Below, one piece after another: positions 1 to 8,269 of a stretch of DNA of 64,000 nucleotides. The position numbers and the translations under genes are program-made. The notes beneath the pieces are model-generated. The model saw only the letters and a program-made list of their open reading frames with translations. It had not been told where the DNA came from and ran no database searches. Each line of letters starts with the position of its first letter. Positions within the stretch are counted from its first letter, which is position 1. This stretch comes from Sulfuricella sp. (lineage in GTDB: Bacteria; Pseudomonadota; Gammaproteobacteria; Burkholderiales; Sulfuricellaceae), in assembly GCA_023266195.1 (NCBI GenBank), contig JAHFRP010000007.1, forward strand, positions 1-64,000, read 5' to 3'.

Positions 1-201
1 CATCCGATTACCACCTCTCGCCTGGAAGCCGGCAACGTGTCGATCGCCCTGCTGCGCCGCCGAGCGCGCGGCTTCCGCGACATGACGCACTTCAAGCTCA
101 AGATCTTCCAGCTCAACACCAAGGACACGCCGTCGTTCCTTTATCACACCATGCCAACGGCATCGCCACCAACTCGCCTGACTACCGTAGGAAAACCGTG
201 A
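1..201 (+). pseudogene. C-terminal end of an ISL3-type transposase, cut by the window edge
   Basis: The frame that is open from base 1 ends with a stop at 199-201. It encodes RLEAGNVSIALLRRRARGF and then RDMTHFKLKI, which matches the usual end of ISL3-family transposases (RLEG-N-IK ... GFRD--YFKLKI). This last part follows the DDE catalytic core, which lies outside the window, so I cannot tell whether the element is intact. About 28 residues follow the conserved block, up to the terminal repeat of the element. It is labelled partial rather than proven broken. The family is assigned by motif recall only. Confidence 0.6.
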
Positions 202-207
202 AGAGCC
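181..207 (+). mobile_element. Probable right terminal inverted repeat of the ISL3-type element
   Basis: On the minus strand this end reads GGCTCTTCACGGTTTTCC, the GGCTCTT start that is typical of ISL3-family ends. It directly follows the transposase stop codon. The 8 bases after it (208-215) would be one copy of the target duplication; the other end of the element is outside the window. Confidence 0.5.
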
Positions 208-217
208 ATTTTTCGGC

Positions 218-1294
218 ATGAGCAAGAACAAATCGCCGCAGGCTCCCAAGAAAAACGAGGTCTCCATCGTCCGCTCCTCGGCGGCGGAATACCTGACCTT
301 CGTTGCCGCCATCGGCGACAGCAAAGCCAGCGTGGAGATGCGCTATGAGGATGAAAACATCTGGCTGACGCAGAAGATGATGGCGACCCTTTACGATGTT
401 TCGGTATCTGCGATCAATCAGCACCTGAAGCGCATTTTTGCCGACCGCGAACTGGAAGAGGCGGCAGTTATTAAGCAGTACTTAACAACTGCCGCCGACG
501 GTAAAAGCTACCAGGTCAAGCACTACAGCTTGCAGGCCATCATCGCAGTGGGATTCAAGATCGAGAACGAGCGCGCGGTGCAGTTTCGCAAGTGGGCCAA
601 CCAGATCGTGAAGGATTACATCATTCAGGGCTGGGCCATGGATGTGGATCGCCTGAAACACGGCGGCAATCTGACGGATGAGTTCTTTGAACGCCAACTG
701 GAAAAAATCCGGGAGATCAGGCTTTCCGAGCGCAAGTTCTACCAGAAGATCACCGACATCTACGCCACGGCCATCGACTACGACGTGACCGCGCAGGCCA
801 CCAAGCGTTTCTTTGCCACCGTCCAGAACAAACTGCATTGGGCTATTCATGGTCAGACGGCAGCAGAAGTCATCTACCAGCGCGCCAATGCCGGCAAAGA
901 CAATATGGGGTTGACCATCTGGAAGGATGCACCGAGCGGCAAAATTCAGAAATTCGATGTGGTCATCACCAAGAACTATCTGACCGAAGCCGAAATGGCG
1001 CAGCTGCAGCGGCTGGTGTCGGCCTATCTGGATCTGGCCGAGGACATGGCGCTGCGGCAGATTCCCATGACGATGCAGGATTGGGAAACACGCCTCAACC
1101 GTTTCATTGCGGCGACCGACCGCGAGGTATTGCAGGATGCCGGCAAGGTAACGGCGGAAATCGCCAAGGCCCATGCCGAAAGCGAATTCGAGAAGTACCG
1201 CATCGTGCAGGATCGGCTTTTCGAAAGCGATTTCGACCGGGTGGTCAAACAGATCGCCGCCAAGGAGGAGGAACCGGGCGACGGCGAGGGGTAA
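218..1294 (+). CDS. rhuM: RhuM-family protein
   Basis: The 358-residue product matches the RhuM (virulence protein/cell filamentation-associated) family. It has the hallmark block YEDENIWLTQKMMATLYDVS followed by NQHLKRIF, ELEEAAVIKQYLTTAADGK, YSLQAIIAVGFKI and RKWANQIVKDYI. The N-terminal part looks like a phage-type DNA-binding (KilA-N/Bro-like) domain; the C-terminal half is helical. Family members are widespread on genomic islands, and their biochemical role is unsettled. The ATG lies only 10 bases after the ISL3 end, and I see no ribosome-binding site in between, so expression may depend on the insertion sequence or on an internal start. Length is normal for the family. Confidence 0.8.
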   Translation: MSKNKSPQAPKKNEVSIVRSSAAEYLTFVAAIGDSKASVEMRYEDENIWLTQKMMATLYDVSVSAINQHLKRIFADRELEEAAVIKQYLTTAADGKSYQVKHYSLQAIIAVGFKIENERAVQFRKWANQIVKDYIIQGWAMDVDRLKHGGNLTDEFFERQLEKIREIRLSERKFYQKITDIYATAIDYDVTAQATKRFFATVQNKLHWAIHGQTAAEVIYQRANAGKDNMGLTIWKDAPSGKIQKFDVVITKNYLTEAEMAQLQRLVSAYLDLAEDMALRQIPMTMQDWETRLNRFIAATDREVLQDAGKVTAEIAKAHAESEFEKYRIVQDRLFESDFDRVVKQIAAKEEEPGDGEG

Positions 1295-1415
1295 TTACCC
1301 TTGAGCAGGGGTAATAGAGAGGGTAATAGCTGGCAGGTGCGGAGGCCGGTCTACGCATCGGTGGCCAACCGTGGTTTCTTGTTGCCCCGCAGAAAGACGC
1401 TCTATTGCGCTCTGG

Positions 1416-1463
1416 CCCCAATAGCGAGTAGTTCGGTAGTAAACTACGCACCACCAAATACAC
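1416..1463 (+). repeat. Left copy of a direct repeat flanking the toxin-antitoxin pair
   Basis: This stretch begins CCCCAATAGCGAGT and, after a variable segment, continues GGT-GTAA-CT-CGCACC-CC-AA-ACAC. The same pattern occurs at 2209-2257 in the same orientation. The two copies are about 793 bp apart and bracket exactly the antitoxin and toxin genes. The rest of 1295-1518 holds no convincing gene. Confidence 0.65.
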
Positions 1464-1518
1464 CTCCGAAGCAGTCCAAAAGTGAAACGCTTCTGGGCGC
1501 CTTGCCGTAAGACCACAA

Positions 1519-1538
1519 AAAGACTATATTCAGTCTTT
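1519..1538 (+). promoter_or_regulatory. Palindromic operator/promoter of the Phd-ParE operon
   Basis: A perfect inverted repeat, AAAGACT - 6 bases - AGTCTTT, lies just upstream of the antitoxin, and its spacer contains a TATATT -10-like sequence. This is the position expected for autorepression by the antitoxin or by the toxin-antitoxin complex. That it is bound is inference. Confidence 0.5.
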
Positions 1539-1557
1539 GTCAAATCGGGGTACAGCC

Positions 1558-1833
1558 GTGCGCTATTCATCTCAAGTCAAACCGATCAGCTACCTCAAAG
1601 CCAACGCCGCCGAAGTGTTGACGCGCCTCGCGGAGCAGCGTGAACCCCTGGTCATCACGCAAAACGGTGAAGCCAAAGCCGTCCTGCAGGACGTGGCCTC
1701 GTTCGAGGAAACCCAGGAAACCTTGGCTCTGCTGAAGATCCTCGCCTTGGGCAATCAGGACATGGCGGCCGGCAAGGTCAAGCCTGTGGCAGACGTCGTC
1801 GCCCGTCTGCGCGCCAAGAAGAATCCCGCCTGA
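1558..1833 (+). CDS. Phd/YefM-type antitoxin
   Basis: The 91-residue product starts MRYSSQVKPISYLKANAAEV and contains PLVITQNGEAKAVLQDV, the classic Phd/YefM fold signature (SYLK-N--E-L, P--IT-NG-A-AVL). Such proteins bind their own operator through the N-terminal half and neutralise the toxin with the C-terminal tail. I chose the GTG at 1558 because the other in-frame start, a TTG at 1537, lies inside the palindromic operator. The stop codon overlaps the toxin start (TGATG), so the two are translationally coupled. Confidence 0.8.
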   Translation: MRYSSQVKPISYLKANAAEVLTRLAEQREPLVITQNGEAKAVLQDVASFEETQETLALLKILALGNQDMAAGKVKPVADVVARLRAKKNPA

Positions 1834-2177
1834 TGGCAGGGGCAGAACCTCCCAAGTTTGAAGTTCTGCTCACCGAGGGCGCGGAGCAGGACTTGGAGGC
1901 CATTTACGACTACATCTCCGAGTTCGATTGTGTGGCCAACGCCAATTACGCGCTCGGCCAATTAATGGAGGTCGTTGAAAGCTTATCGAGGTTTCCTGAG
2001 CGTGGCAGCTACCCGAGGGAACTGGTTGCGCTGGGCATCAAGGAATACCGCCAAGCCGTCTTTAAGCCTTACCGCGTGATCTATCGTGTCACAGGCAACC
2101 AAGTCATCATCTACCTGATTGCCGATGGCCGCCGGGATATGCAATCCGTACTGGCCCGCAGACTGCTTGGCGCGTAA
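1833..2177 (+). CDS. ParE/RelE-superfamily toxin
   Basis: The 114-residue protein has the ParE-like layout: a first helix with GAEQDLEAIYDYISEFD, then SLSRFPERGSYPREL, and the C-terminal strand pair EYRQAVFKPYRVIYRVTG and VIIYLIADGRRD. Pairing with a Phd-type antitoxin and the 1-base overlap support a type II toxin-antitoxin module. ParE toxins usually inhibit DNA gyrase, while RelE toxins cleave mRNA; the residues seen here (YRVIYRV, ADGRRD) fit ParE better, but the target cannot be decided from sequence alone. It is followed by a strong terminator. Confidence 0.8.
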   Translation: MAGAEPPKFEVLLTEGAEQDLEAIYDYISEFDCVANANYALGQLMEVVESLSRFPERGSYPRELVALGIKEYRQAVFKPYRVIYRVTGNQVIIYLIADGRRDMQSVLARRLLGA

Positions 2178-2208
2178 TTCCGCTCCAATCCCCAGCGGTG
2201 CTCATTGA

Positions 2209-2257
2209 CCCCAATAGCGAGTTTGTTTGGTTGTAACCTCCGCACCCCCAAAAACAC
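2209..2257 (+). repeat. Right copy of the direct repeat flanking the toxin-antitoxin pair
   Basis: This is the second copy of the repeat at 1416-1463, with the same CCCCAATAGCGAGT start and CGCACC core. It ends at the terminator hairpin. Confidence 0.65.
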
Positions 2258-2285
2258 AAAGGCCAGAGTCATCTCTGGCCTTTTT
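2258..2285 (+). terminator. Intrinsic terminator after the toxin gene
   Basis: A perfect 8-bp stem, GGCCAGAG - TCAT - CTCTGGCC, is flanked by AAA and TTTTT, a textbook Rho-independent terminator. It closes the toxin-antitoxin operon. Confidence 0.85.
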
Positions 2286-2446
2286 CACGTCCGGCCGGAG
2301 CGCCAGAACCGGCGCGGGTTTCGCAATTCGTGCGAAAGGCGGCCGCGGCCCAAACCTGGAAGTCCATCGCGCCTGTCTCGACATCCTTGATCAACCGCAT
2401 TTTCGCGCTTTTCCAATTTGGCCTTGCAGATTTTCTTTTTTCTTGT

Positions 2447-2470
2447 AAGATAGTAACCAATTACTATCTT
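2447..2470 (+). promoter_or_regulatory. TetR-type operator
   Basis: AAGATAGTAA and TTACTATCTT form a perfect inverted repeat with a 4-base CCAA spacer, ending 12 bases before the start of the TetR gene. Its position and symmetry are those of a TetR-family autoregulatory operator that would control the whole export operon. Upstream, 2286-2446 shows no gene. Confidence 0.75.
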
Positions 2471-2482
2471 TTGAGATCGCCG

Positions 2483-3091
2483 ATGGAAAACCACCCCAAA
2501 CATCTTCCTGCCGATGAGCGTCGGGCCGCGACCGTCGAGTCGGTCGTGGCGCTTGCCGGTTCGCAAAACCCCAGCGAGATCACGACGGCGGCCATTGCCA
2601 AGCACATGCGCCTGACCCAAGGCGCGCTGTTCAGGCATTTCCCCAACAAGGAAGCCATTTGGCAGGCGGTCATGGAGTGGGTGGCGGAGCGCCTCCTGGC
2701 CAGAATCGACCGGTCCGCGCAGGGGATCGAATCGGCCTTGGGCGCCATGGAGGCGATATTCATGAGCCACGTCGAATTCGTGGTCGAACACCCCGGCGTG
2801 CCCAGGATGATGTTTGGCGAGCTTCAGCGCGCCGAATCGACACCGGCCAAGCGCATGGTGCAGACCTTGATTCAGCGATACGGAGAACGCTTGCATCGAC
2901 TCATCGAGAAGGGAAAAGCCAGCGGCGAGCTGTCTTCTTCGCTGGACAACGAGGCGGCGGCCACGCTGTTCATCGGCACGATTCAGGGCCTGGTCATGCA
3001 ATCGCTGCTGGCGGGAGACGTGGAACGCATACGCCGCGATGCGCCGCGAGTATTTGCGATTTATCGGCGCGGCATCGGGAGCACCCTATGA
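2483..3091 (+). CDS. TetR/AcrR-family transcriptional regulator
   Basis: The 202-residue protein has an N-terminal helix-turn-helix (residues about 30-58: EITTAAIAKHMRLTQGALFR then HFPNKEAIW), typical of TetR regulators, and a helical ligand-binding C-terminal domain. The ATG at 2483 was chosen because it follows the palindromic operator; a longer open frame upstream has no supporting features. Its stop overlaps the start of the HlyD gene (ATGA), so regulator and exporter are one transcript. The likely role is repression of this efflux operon, relieved by an unknown ligand. Confidence 0.85.
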   Translation: MENHPKHLPADERRAATVESVVALAGSQNPSEITTAAIAKHMRLTQGALFRHFPNKEAIWQAVMEWVAERLLARIDRSAQGIESALGAMEAIFMSHVEFVVEHPGVPRMMFGELQRAESTPAKRMVQTLIQRYGERLHRLIEKGKASGELSSSLDNEAAATLFIGTIQGLVMQSLLAGDVERIRRDAPRVFAIYRRGIGSTL

Positions 3092-4239
3092 AACGTCTGC
3101 CTTTGCAAGGCCGCACCCTGGCGCTGCTGGCCGTCATCGTTCCGTTGCTTGCGCTTTTCATCTATGTCGGCCTGCGATCCGGACCGCTCGCGCCGGTCGC
3201 GGTGACGGTCGCGGCCGTGGAATCGCGGGCCGTCGCACCGGCGCTGTTCGGCATCGGCGCGGTGGAGGCCCGCTACACCTACAAGATCGGGCCGACAATT
3301 GCCGGGCGCGTCAAAAGCCTGGGGGTGCATGTGGGCGACCGGGTAAAGGCGGGGCAGGTGCTCGGCGAGATGGACCCGGTCGATCTGGACGACCGGGTGC
3401 GCTCACAGGAATCGGCGTTCCGACGTGCGGAAGCGGCGGTGCGCGAGGCGGAGGCGCGGCTGGCCTACGCCCAGACTCAGGCGCGCCGCTACGAGCAATT
3501 GTTCGCCGTGCGCTCGACCAGCGAAGAAGTCCTCGCCACCAAGCGGCAGGAGCTGCAGATTGCCGAGGCGGCCCTGTCCGCCGCACGGGAAGAACTCGCC
3601 CGTGCCCGCGCCGACAGCGAAGGGCTGGCGGCGCAGCGGCGCAACCTGCGCCTGATCGCGCCGGCCGATGGCGTGGTTGCGGCGCGGGACGCCGACCCCG
3701 GAACGACCATCGTCGCCGGCCAGGCCGTGGTGGAGGTGATCGATCCCGAGAGTCTGTGGATCAACGTGCGCTTCGACCAGATCAGCGCGTCGGGGCTGGC
3801 CGGGGCGCTGCCGGCCCGCATCGTTCTGCGTTCGCGCGGCGGCCAGACCTTGAAAGGCCGGGTGCTGCGCGTGGAACCCAAAGCCGATGCGGTGACCGAG
3901 GAAACGCTCGCCAAGGTGGTCTTCGATGTCATCCCCCAGCCCCAGCCGCCGGTGGGCGAGCTGGCCGAGGTTACGGTCGATCTGCCGGCGCTTCCGGCCG
4001 CTCCGGCCATCCCTAATGCCGCCGTCCGCCGCGAAGGCGACAAGGTCGGTGTGTGGCGAATCGTCGACGGCGGCCTGCGCTTCACGCCGACTGCGCTCGG
4101 CGCGTCCGACCTGGACGGTTACGTGCAGGTGCGCGAAGGTCTCGGGAATGGCGACCGGGTCGTGGCCTACAGTGAAAAACGGCTGTCGCCGAAGAGCCGC
4201 ATCCATGTGGTCGATCGCATTCCGGGAGCGTCTCGATGA
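3088..4239 (+). CDS. HlyD/MacA-family periplasmic adaptor of an ABC exporter
   Basis: The 383-residue protein has an N-terminal membrane anchor (residues about 8-30), a lipoyl-type hairpin (GRVKSLGVHVGDRVKAGQVL), a long coiled-coil stretch (about 95-190, rich in AEAALSAAREELARARA) and the second lipoyl half (LIAPADGVVAARDADPGTTI), followed by beta-barrel domains. This is the architecture of membrane-fusion proteins that connect an inner-membrane transporter to an outer-membrane channel. The next two genes are the matching permease and ATPase, and a TolC-like protein follows, so a complete tripartite exporter is encoded. The substrate is unknown. Confidence 0.85.
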   Translation: MKRLPLQGRTLALLAVIVPLLALFIYVGLRSGPLAPVAVTVAAVESRAVAPALFGIGAVEARYTYKIGPTIAGRVKSLGVHVGDRVKAGQVLGEMDPVDLDDRVRSQESAFRRAEAAVREAEARLAYAQTQARRYEQLFAVRSTSEEVLATKRQELQIAEAALSAAREELARARADSEGLAAQRRNLRLIAPADGVVAARDADPGTTIVAGQAVVEVIDPESLWINVRFDQISASGLAGALPARIVLRSRGGQTLKGRVLRVEPKADAVTEETLAKVVFDVIPQPQPPVGELAEVTVDLPALPAAPAIPNAAVRREGDKVGVWRIVDGGLRFTPTALGASDLDGYVQVREGLGNGDRVVAYSEKRLSPKSRIHVVDRIPGASR

Positions 4240-5441
4240 TCAGCCTGGCCGGCCGCGACATTCTCCACGCCTGGGGAAAGTTCGTCTTCACCGGCATCGG
4301 CCTGGGACTCCTGATCGGCGTGACCCTGGTCATGGCCGGGGTGTACCGGGGCATGGTGGACGACGGCAAAGCCTTGCTCGACAACAGCGGCGCCGACCTT
4401 TGGGTGGTGCAAAAAGACACGCTGGGCCCCTACGCGGAGTCTTCCAGTCTCGACGACGACAGGTATCGCGCCATCCTCGCCATGCCGGGCGTCGCCCTGG
4501 CGGCGAACATCACTTATCTGACCATGCAGGTGCAGAAGGGCGGGAACGATGTACGCGCCATGGTGGTCGGCATCGCGCCCGGTCCATTGGGGAGCACGCC
4601 CGGATGGCCTCCGTATCTCGTCGCGGGGCGCCAGATCACGCGCGGCCACTACGAAGCGGTGGCCGACATCGCGGCCGGATTCGGGTTGGGGGATCGGATT
4701 GCCATCCGCCGCAATCACTATACCGTCGTCGGACTGACCCGGCGCATGGTGTCGTCCAGCGGCGACCCGATGGTCTTCGTTCCGCTCAAGGACGCCCAGG
4801 AGGCGCAGTTCCTCAAGGACAACGACGCCATCTGGCAAGGCCGGCGCCGCACCGAGGCCAATCCGGCTTTCAATCGGCCCGGCGTACCGGGACTGCTGGA
4901 TGCCGTGATCGCCTCGCAGAGCACGAATGCGTTCGTCAACGCCGTGCTGGTCACGCTGAAACCCGGCCATGCTGCGGACGAGGTGGCCGAATCCATCCGG
5001 CGCTGGAAACGTTTGACGGTCTATACCCGATCCCAGATGGAAACCATCCTCGTCGGCAAGCTGATCGCCACCTCGGCCAAGCAGATCGGCATGTTCCTGG
5101 CGATCCTGGCCATCGTCAGCGCGGCCATCGTGGCCTTCATCATCTACACGCTGACCATGGACAAGATCCGCGAGATCGCGGTGTTGAAACTCATCGGCAC
5201 GCGCAACCGCACCATCGCCGCGATGATCATGCAGCAGGCGCTCGCCCTGGGCGTGATCGGCTTCGTGGTCGGCAAGATCGCGGCCACTTTCTCGGCACCC
5301 CTGTTTCCCAAGTACGTCCTGCTGGTGCCGTTCGATTCCATCGCCGGCTTTTTTGCCGTGCTCGCGATCTGCGTGCTGGCCAGCATCGTCGCCATTCGCA
5401 TGGCGCTCAAGGTCGATCCGGCCGAAGCCATTGGAGGCTGA
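4236..5441 (+). CDS. MacB/FtsX-type ABC transporter permease
   Basis: The 401-residue protein has one N-terminal transmembrane helix (residues about 17-37), a large periplasmic domain (about 40-275) and three C-terminal helices (about 285-310, 335-355, 370-390). It ends with the conserved ALKVDPAEAIGG tail of FtsX-domain permeases. This layout is typical of DevC/MacB-type mechanotransmission exporters, which move substrates from periplasm to outside through an outer-membrane channel. It overlaps the adaptor gene by 4 bases and is followed after 1 base by its ATPase. Confidence 0.85.
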   Translation: MISLAGRDILHAWGKFVFTGIGLGLLIGVTLVMAGVYRGMVDDGKALLDNSGADLWVVQKDTLGPYAESSSLDDDRYRAILAMPGVALAANITYLTMQVQKGGNDVRAMVVGIAPGPLGSTPGWPPYLVAGRQITRGHYEAVADIAAGFGLGDRIAIRRNHYTVVGLTRRMVSSSGDPMVFVPLKDAQEAQFLKDNDAIWQGRRRTEANPAFNRPGVPGLLDAVIASQSTNAFVNAVLVTLKPGHAADEVAESIRRWKRLTVYTRSQMETILVGKLIATSAKQIGMFLAILAIVSAAIVAFIIYTLTMDKIREIAVLKLIGTRNRTIAAMIMQQALALGVIGFVVGKIAATFSAPLFPKYVLLVPFDSIAGFFAVLAICVLASIVAIRMALKVDPAEAIGG

Positions 5442-5442
5442 G

Positions 5443-6153
5443 ATGAGCGGCAAAGGCATACGCATCGAAGGTTTGAAAAAACGCTATGGCGAGGGCGACA
5501 CCGCTGTCGATGCCCTGAAGGGCGTGGACATGCGGGTGGCGCCGGGCGAGGTGGTGGGCCTGATCGGCCCTTCCGGCTCGGGCAAGAGCACCCTGCTCAA
5601 ATGCCTGGGCGCGGTGATCGACCCCACCGCCGGCCGCATGACGCTGGGCGACCAGGTGATCTACGACGAAGGCTGGAAAGTGCGCGACCTGCGCGCGCTG
5701 CGGCGCGACAAGATCGGGTTCGTGTTCCAGGCGCCCTACCTGATCCCGTTTCTCGATGTCACCGACAACGTGGCGTTATTGCCGATGCTCGCCGGCGTCA
5801 AGAACGGGGAGTCACGGGCGCAGGCCCTGGAGTTGCTCACGGCGCTGGATGTGCAACACCGCGCCCGCGCCATGCCCTCGCAACTCTCCGGCGGCGAGCA
5901 GCAGCGGGTCGCCATCGCGCGCGGCCTGGTCAATCGCCCGCCGGTGATCCTGGCCGACGAGCCCACCGCACCGCTGGATTCGGAGCGTGCCATGGCCGTC
6001 ATCCGCATCCTCAACGACATGGCGCGCAAATACGAGACCGCCGTCGTCGTCGTTACCCACGACGAAAAGATCATCCCCACCTTCAAGCGCATTTACCACA
6101 TCCGCGACGGTGTGACCCATGAGGAAGCGGGCGAAGGGCGGGGATTCCAATGA
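5443..6153 (+). CDS. ABC transporter ATP-binding protein, LolD/MacB-DevA type
   Basis: The 236-residue protein contains Walker [10 protein letters not shown], the Q-loop region [14 protein letters not shown], the signature [14 protein letters not shown], Walker [13 protein letters not shown] and the H-loop VVVVTHD. The start at 5443 was chosen because it follows the permease stop at once, and the product then begins like LolD-type ATPases. The Walker B extension reads PTAPLD where most relatives have PTANLD or PTGALD, a minor variation. It powers the exporter formed with the two preceding genes. Confidence 0.9.
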   Translation: MSGKGIRIEGLKKRYGEGDTAVDALKGVDMRVAPGEVVGLIGPSGSGKSTLLKCLGAVIDPTAGRMTLGDQVIYDEGWKVRDLRALRRDKIGFVFQAPYLIPFLDVTDNVALLPMLAGVKNGESRAQALELLTALDVQHRARAMPSQLSGGEQQRVAIARGLVNRPPVILADEPTAPLDSERAMAVIRILNDMARKYETAVVVVTHDEKIIPTFKRIYHIRDGVTHEEAGEGRGFQ

Positions 6154-6171
6154 GCCTAGAAAAATCATTTA

Positions 6172-6290
6172 GCCACAGAGAGCACAGAGTTCACAGAGGA
6201 AAAACAATGGGTTGCGGGCTAACTGTTCTCACCAATTTGGTGAATACGGAAATGCCCAAAAACCCGCGTCATCTCTGTGATCTCTGTGGC
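6172..6290 (+). repeat. Dispersed ~119-bp element with CACAGAG-type terminal inverted repeats, copy 1
   Basis: The ends GCCACAGAGAGCACAGAG (6172-6189) and CTCTGTGATCTCTGTGGC (6273-6290) are inverted repeats with one mismatch over 18 bases. The internal sequence, including GAGGAAAAACAATGGGTTG, recurs in reverse orientation at about 15350-15460. It fills most of the gap between the ABC ATPase and the cytochrome gene and has no coding capacity, so it looks like a small non-autonomous or REP-like repeat. Confidence 0.7.
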
Positions 6291-6341
6291 TTGAACTGAG
6301 ATTTTAAGGATGAGAGAACCATCGAATTTCGGGAGTTTCAC

Positions 6342-6815
6342 ATGACCAGCCGCAAACACCGCCTCAGCTCGGGAACCGTCGTCACGATCTTTGCAACCTG
6401 CCTATTCCTGTGGGGTTTCCAGCCGCAAGCCTGGGCCGATGGCGCCACCGCGGCCAAACCGCTGGAGCTGCGCAACATCATGCAGGACCTCGGGCGCAAC
6501 ATGCAGGCGATTACCGGCGCGATTTCGCAGGAGAACTGGGCGCTGGTCGCGCAGCTCGCGCCCAAGGTCGCCGCGCATCCCGAGCCGCCAGTTACCGAAA
6601 AAATGCGCATCCTTGCCTACCTTGGCACCGATGCCGCCAAATTCCGGGGCTTTGACGAAAAGACCCACGAAGCCGCGCATGCGATGGAGCAAGTTGCCGA
6701 GCGGGGCGACGGTAGGGCGGTGATCCAGTCCTTCGCCCGCGTGCAGGAAAGCTGCCTGGGTTGTCACCAGGGCTTCCGCAAATCCTTGGTGGAGCATTTC
6801 TATGGGACACGCTAA
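6342..6815 (+). CDS. Cytochrome c'/b562-like exported monoheme protein
   Basis: The 157-residue protein has a signal peptide (cleavage near residue 32, QAWADG) and a single heme-binding motif CLGCH close to the C-terminus (SCLGCHQGFRKSLVEHFYG). The position of the motif, and a predicted all-helical domain before it, fit the cytochrome c' four-helix fold. Such proteins are periplasmic and bind small gases or carry electrons. The gene sits between the ABC exporter and an outer-membrane efflux gene, and its 3' end overlaps the latter by 14 bases, so they are probably co-transcribed. Why a c-type cytochrome should be in an efflux operon is not obvious. Confidence 0.7.
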   Translation: MTSRKHRLSSGTVVTIFATCLFLWGFQPQAWADGATAAKPLELRNIMQDLGRNMQAITGAISQENWALVAQLAPKVAAHPEPPVTEKMRILAYLGTDAAKFRGFDEKTHEAAHAMEQVAERGDGRAVIQSFARVQESCLGCHQGFRKSLVEHFYGTR

Positions 6816-8259
6816 GACACCCCACGGCCTCCTCAGCCGGCTTGCCGCCTCTTTGCTGACGGCCGGCCTGGCCGGTTGCGCGGCCGGCCCGGATTTCCAG
6901 CACCCGGCCGCGCCGGAGACGGCTCGCTACACCGCGACGCCGGTGGCCGGCCAAACCGCGTCCGCACCCACGCAGCTCGGCGAAGCACAACGCCTGGTCG
7001 AAGGGCTGCCGATCGAAGCGCAATGGTGGCGCAGCCTGGGTTCATCCGCGCTTGACGGACTGATCGACGAGGCGTTCCAGGCCAGCCCGACGCTGGCGGC
7101 CGCCCGCGCCACCTTGCATCAGGCGCAGGAACTCCATGCCGCCCAGGCGGGCTCCACGCAGTATCCGCAGGTGGACGCCGGACTGGGCGCTCAGCGCCAG
7201 CGCATGAGCCCCAGCAGCCAGGGCTTGAGCGGGGACGCGCGTCAATTCGGCCTCTACAACGCCAGCGTGGGCGTGCATTACAACCTCGACCTGGCCGGCG
7301 GCAACCGCCGCGCACTCGAAGCCCTGGCCGCCCGCGCCGACTTCCGCCGCTTCGAGCTGGACGCCTCGCGCCTGACCCTGGCCGGCAACATTGCCGCCGC
7401 CGCCATCGCCCGTGCGCGGCTCGCCGGACAGATGGAAGCCACCGCCGCCATCGTGCGCGCGCAGGACGAGCAATTGCGCTTGGCCCGCGAACGCGTGCGC
7501 ATCGGTCAGGCCTCGCCCGACGAAGCGCTAAGCCTGCAAGCCCAGGCCGAACAAACGCGAGCCGAATTGCCCGCGCAGCGCAAACAACTGCAACAGACCG
7601 AGCACCTCCTGGCCGTGCTCGCCGGCCGCGCGCCGGGCACAGGCGGCATTCCGGCCTTCGCGCTGTCCGATTTCACCCTGCCGGCCGAACTGCCGCTCGT
7701 CGTGCCCTCGCAGCTGGTGCGCCGCCGCCCGGACATCCAGGCGTCCGAGGCCTTATTGCACGCAGCCGGCGCCGACTATGGGGTAGCGGTCGCCAAGCTC
7801 TATCCGCAACTCAACCTGAGCGCGAGTCTCGGCTCCCAGGCACTGACCGCCGGCGCCTTGTTCGGCGGCGGTTCGGCGGTGTGGAGCGTGGTCGGGCAAC
7901 TCACCCAGCCGCTGTTCAATCCGGGGCTGCCCGCCGAAAAGCGGGCGGCGCTCGCCGCTTTCGATGCCGCGGCGGCGAATTACCGGAGTGTCGTGCTGGA
8001 GTCCTTGCGTAGCGTGGCCGACATCCTGCGCGCGGTGGAAAACGACGCACAGGCGCTGGCCGCATTCGCCGCCGCCGACGATGCCGCGCAAGGCTCGCTT
8101 CAATCCCTGGAACGGCAATATCGACTGGGTGCGTCCAGCTATGTGCAAGTGCTCATCGCCCTGCAGCAGGCGCAGCGTATTCGAAACGATTTGATCGGCG
8201 CGCAGTCGCAGCGCTTAATGGATAGCGCTGCATTGCTTCAGTCGATGAGTGGCGGATAG
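6802..8259 (+). CDS. NodT/OprM-type outer-membrane efflux lipoprotein
   Basis: The 485-residue protein begins with a lipoprotein signal peptide and lipobox LAGC, followed by two outer-membrane-efflux repeats typical of TolC/NodT factors. The second contains VPSQLVRRRPDIQASEALLH, a hallmark of the NodT subfamily. It would form the trimeric outer-membrane channel of the export system encoded just upstream. The start overlaps the end of the cytochrome gene. Length is normal for the family (about 460-500). Confidence 0.9.
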   Translation: MGHAKTPHGLLSRLAASLLTAGLAGCAAGPDFQHPAAPETARYTATPVAGQTASAPTQLGEAQRLVEGLPIEAQWWRSLGSSALDGLIDEAFQASPTLAAARATLHQAQELHAAQAGSTQYPQVDAGLGAQRQRMSPSSQGLSGDARQFGLYNASVGVHYNLDLAGGNRRALEALAARADFRRFELDASRLTLAGNIAAAAIARARLAGQMEATAAIVRAQDEQLRLARERVRIGQASPDEALSLQAQAEQTRAELPAQRKQLQQTEHLLAVLAGRAPGTGGIPAFALSDFTLPAELPLVVPSQLVRRRPDIQASEALLHAAGADYGVAVAKLYPQLNLSASLGSQALTAGALFGGGSAVWSVVGQLTQPLFNPGLPAEKRAALAAFDAAAANYRSVVLESLRSVADILRAVENDAQALAAFAAADDAAQGSLQSLERQYRLGASSYVQVLIALQQAQRIRNDLIGAQSQRLMDSAALLQSMSGG

Positions 8260-8269
8260 CGGAGGGGCT

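Noticed and set aside
1416-2257. The repeats around the toxin-antitoxin pair as integron attC sites
   Set aside because: I find no RYYYAAC/GTTRRRY core pair and no attC-like inverted arms; the copies are plain direct repeats.
4167-5465. Long minus-strand frame opposite the permease gene
   Set aside because: It is an antisense shadow; the plus-strand frame has transmembrane helices, family motifs and overlaps with its neighbours.
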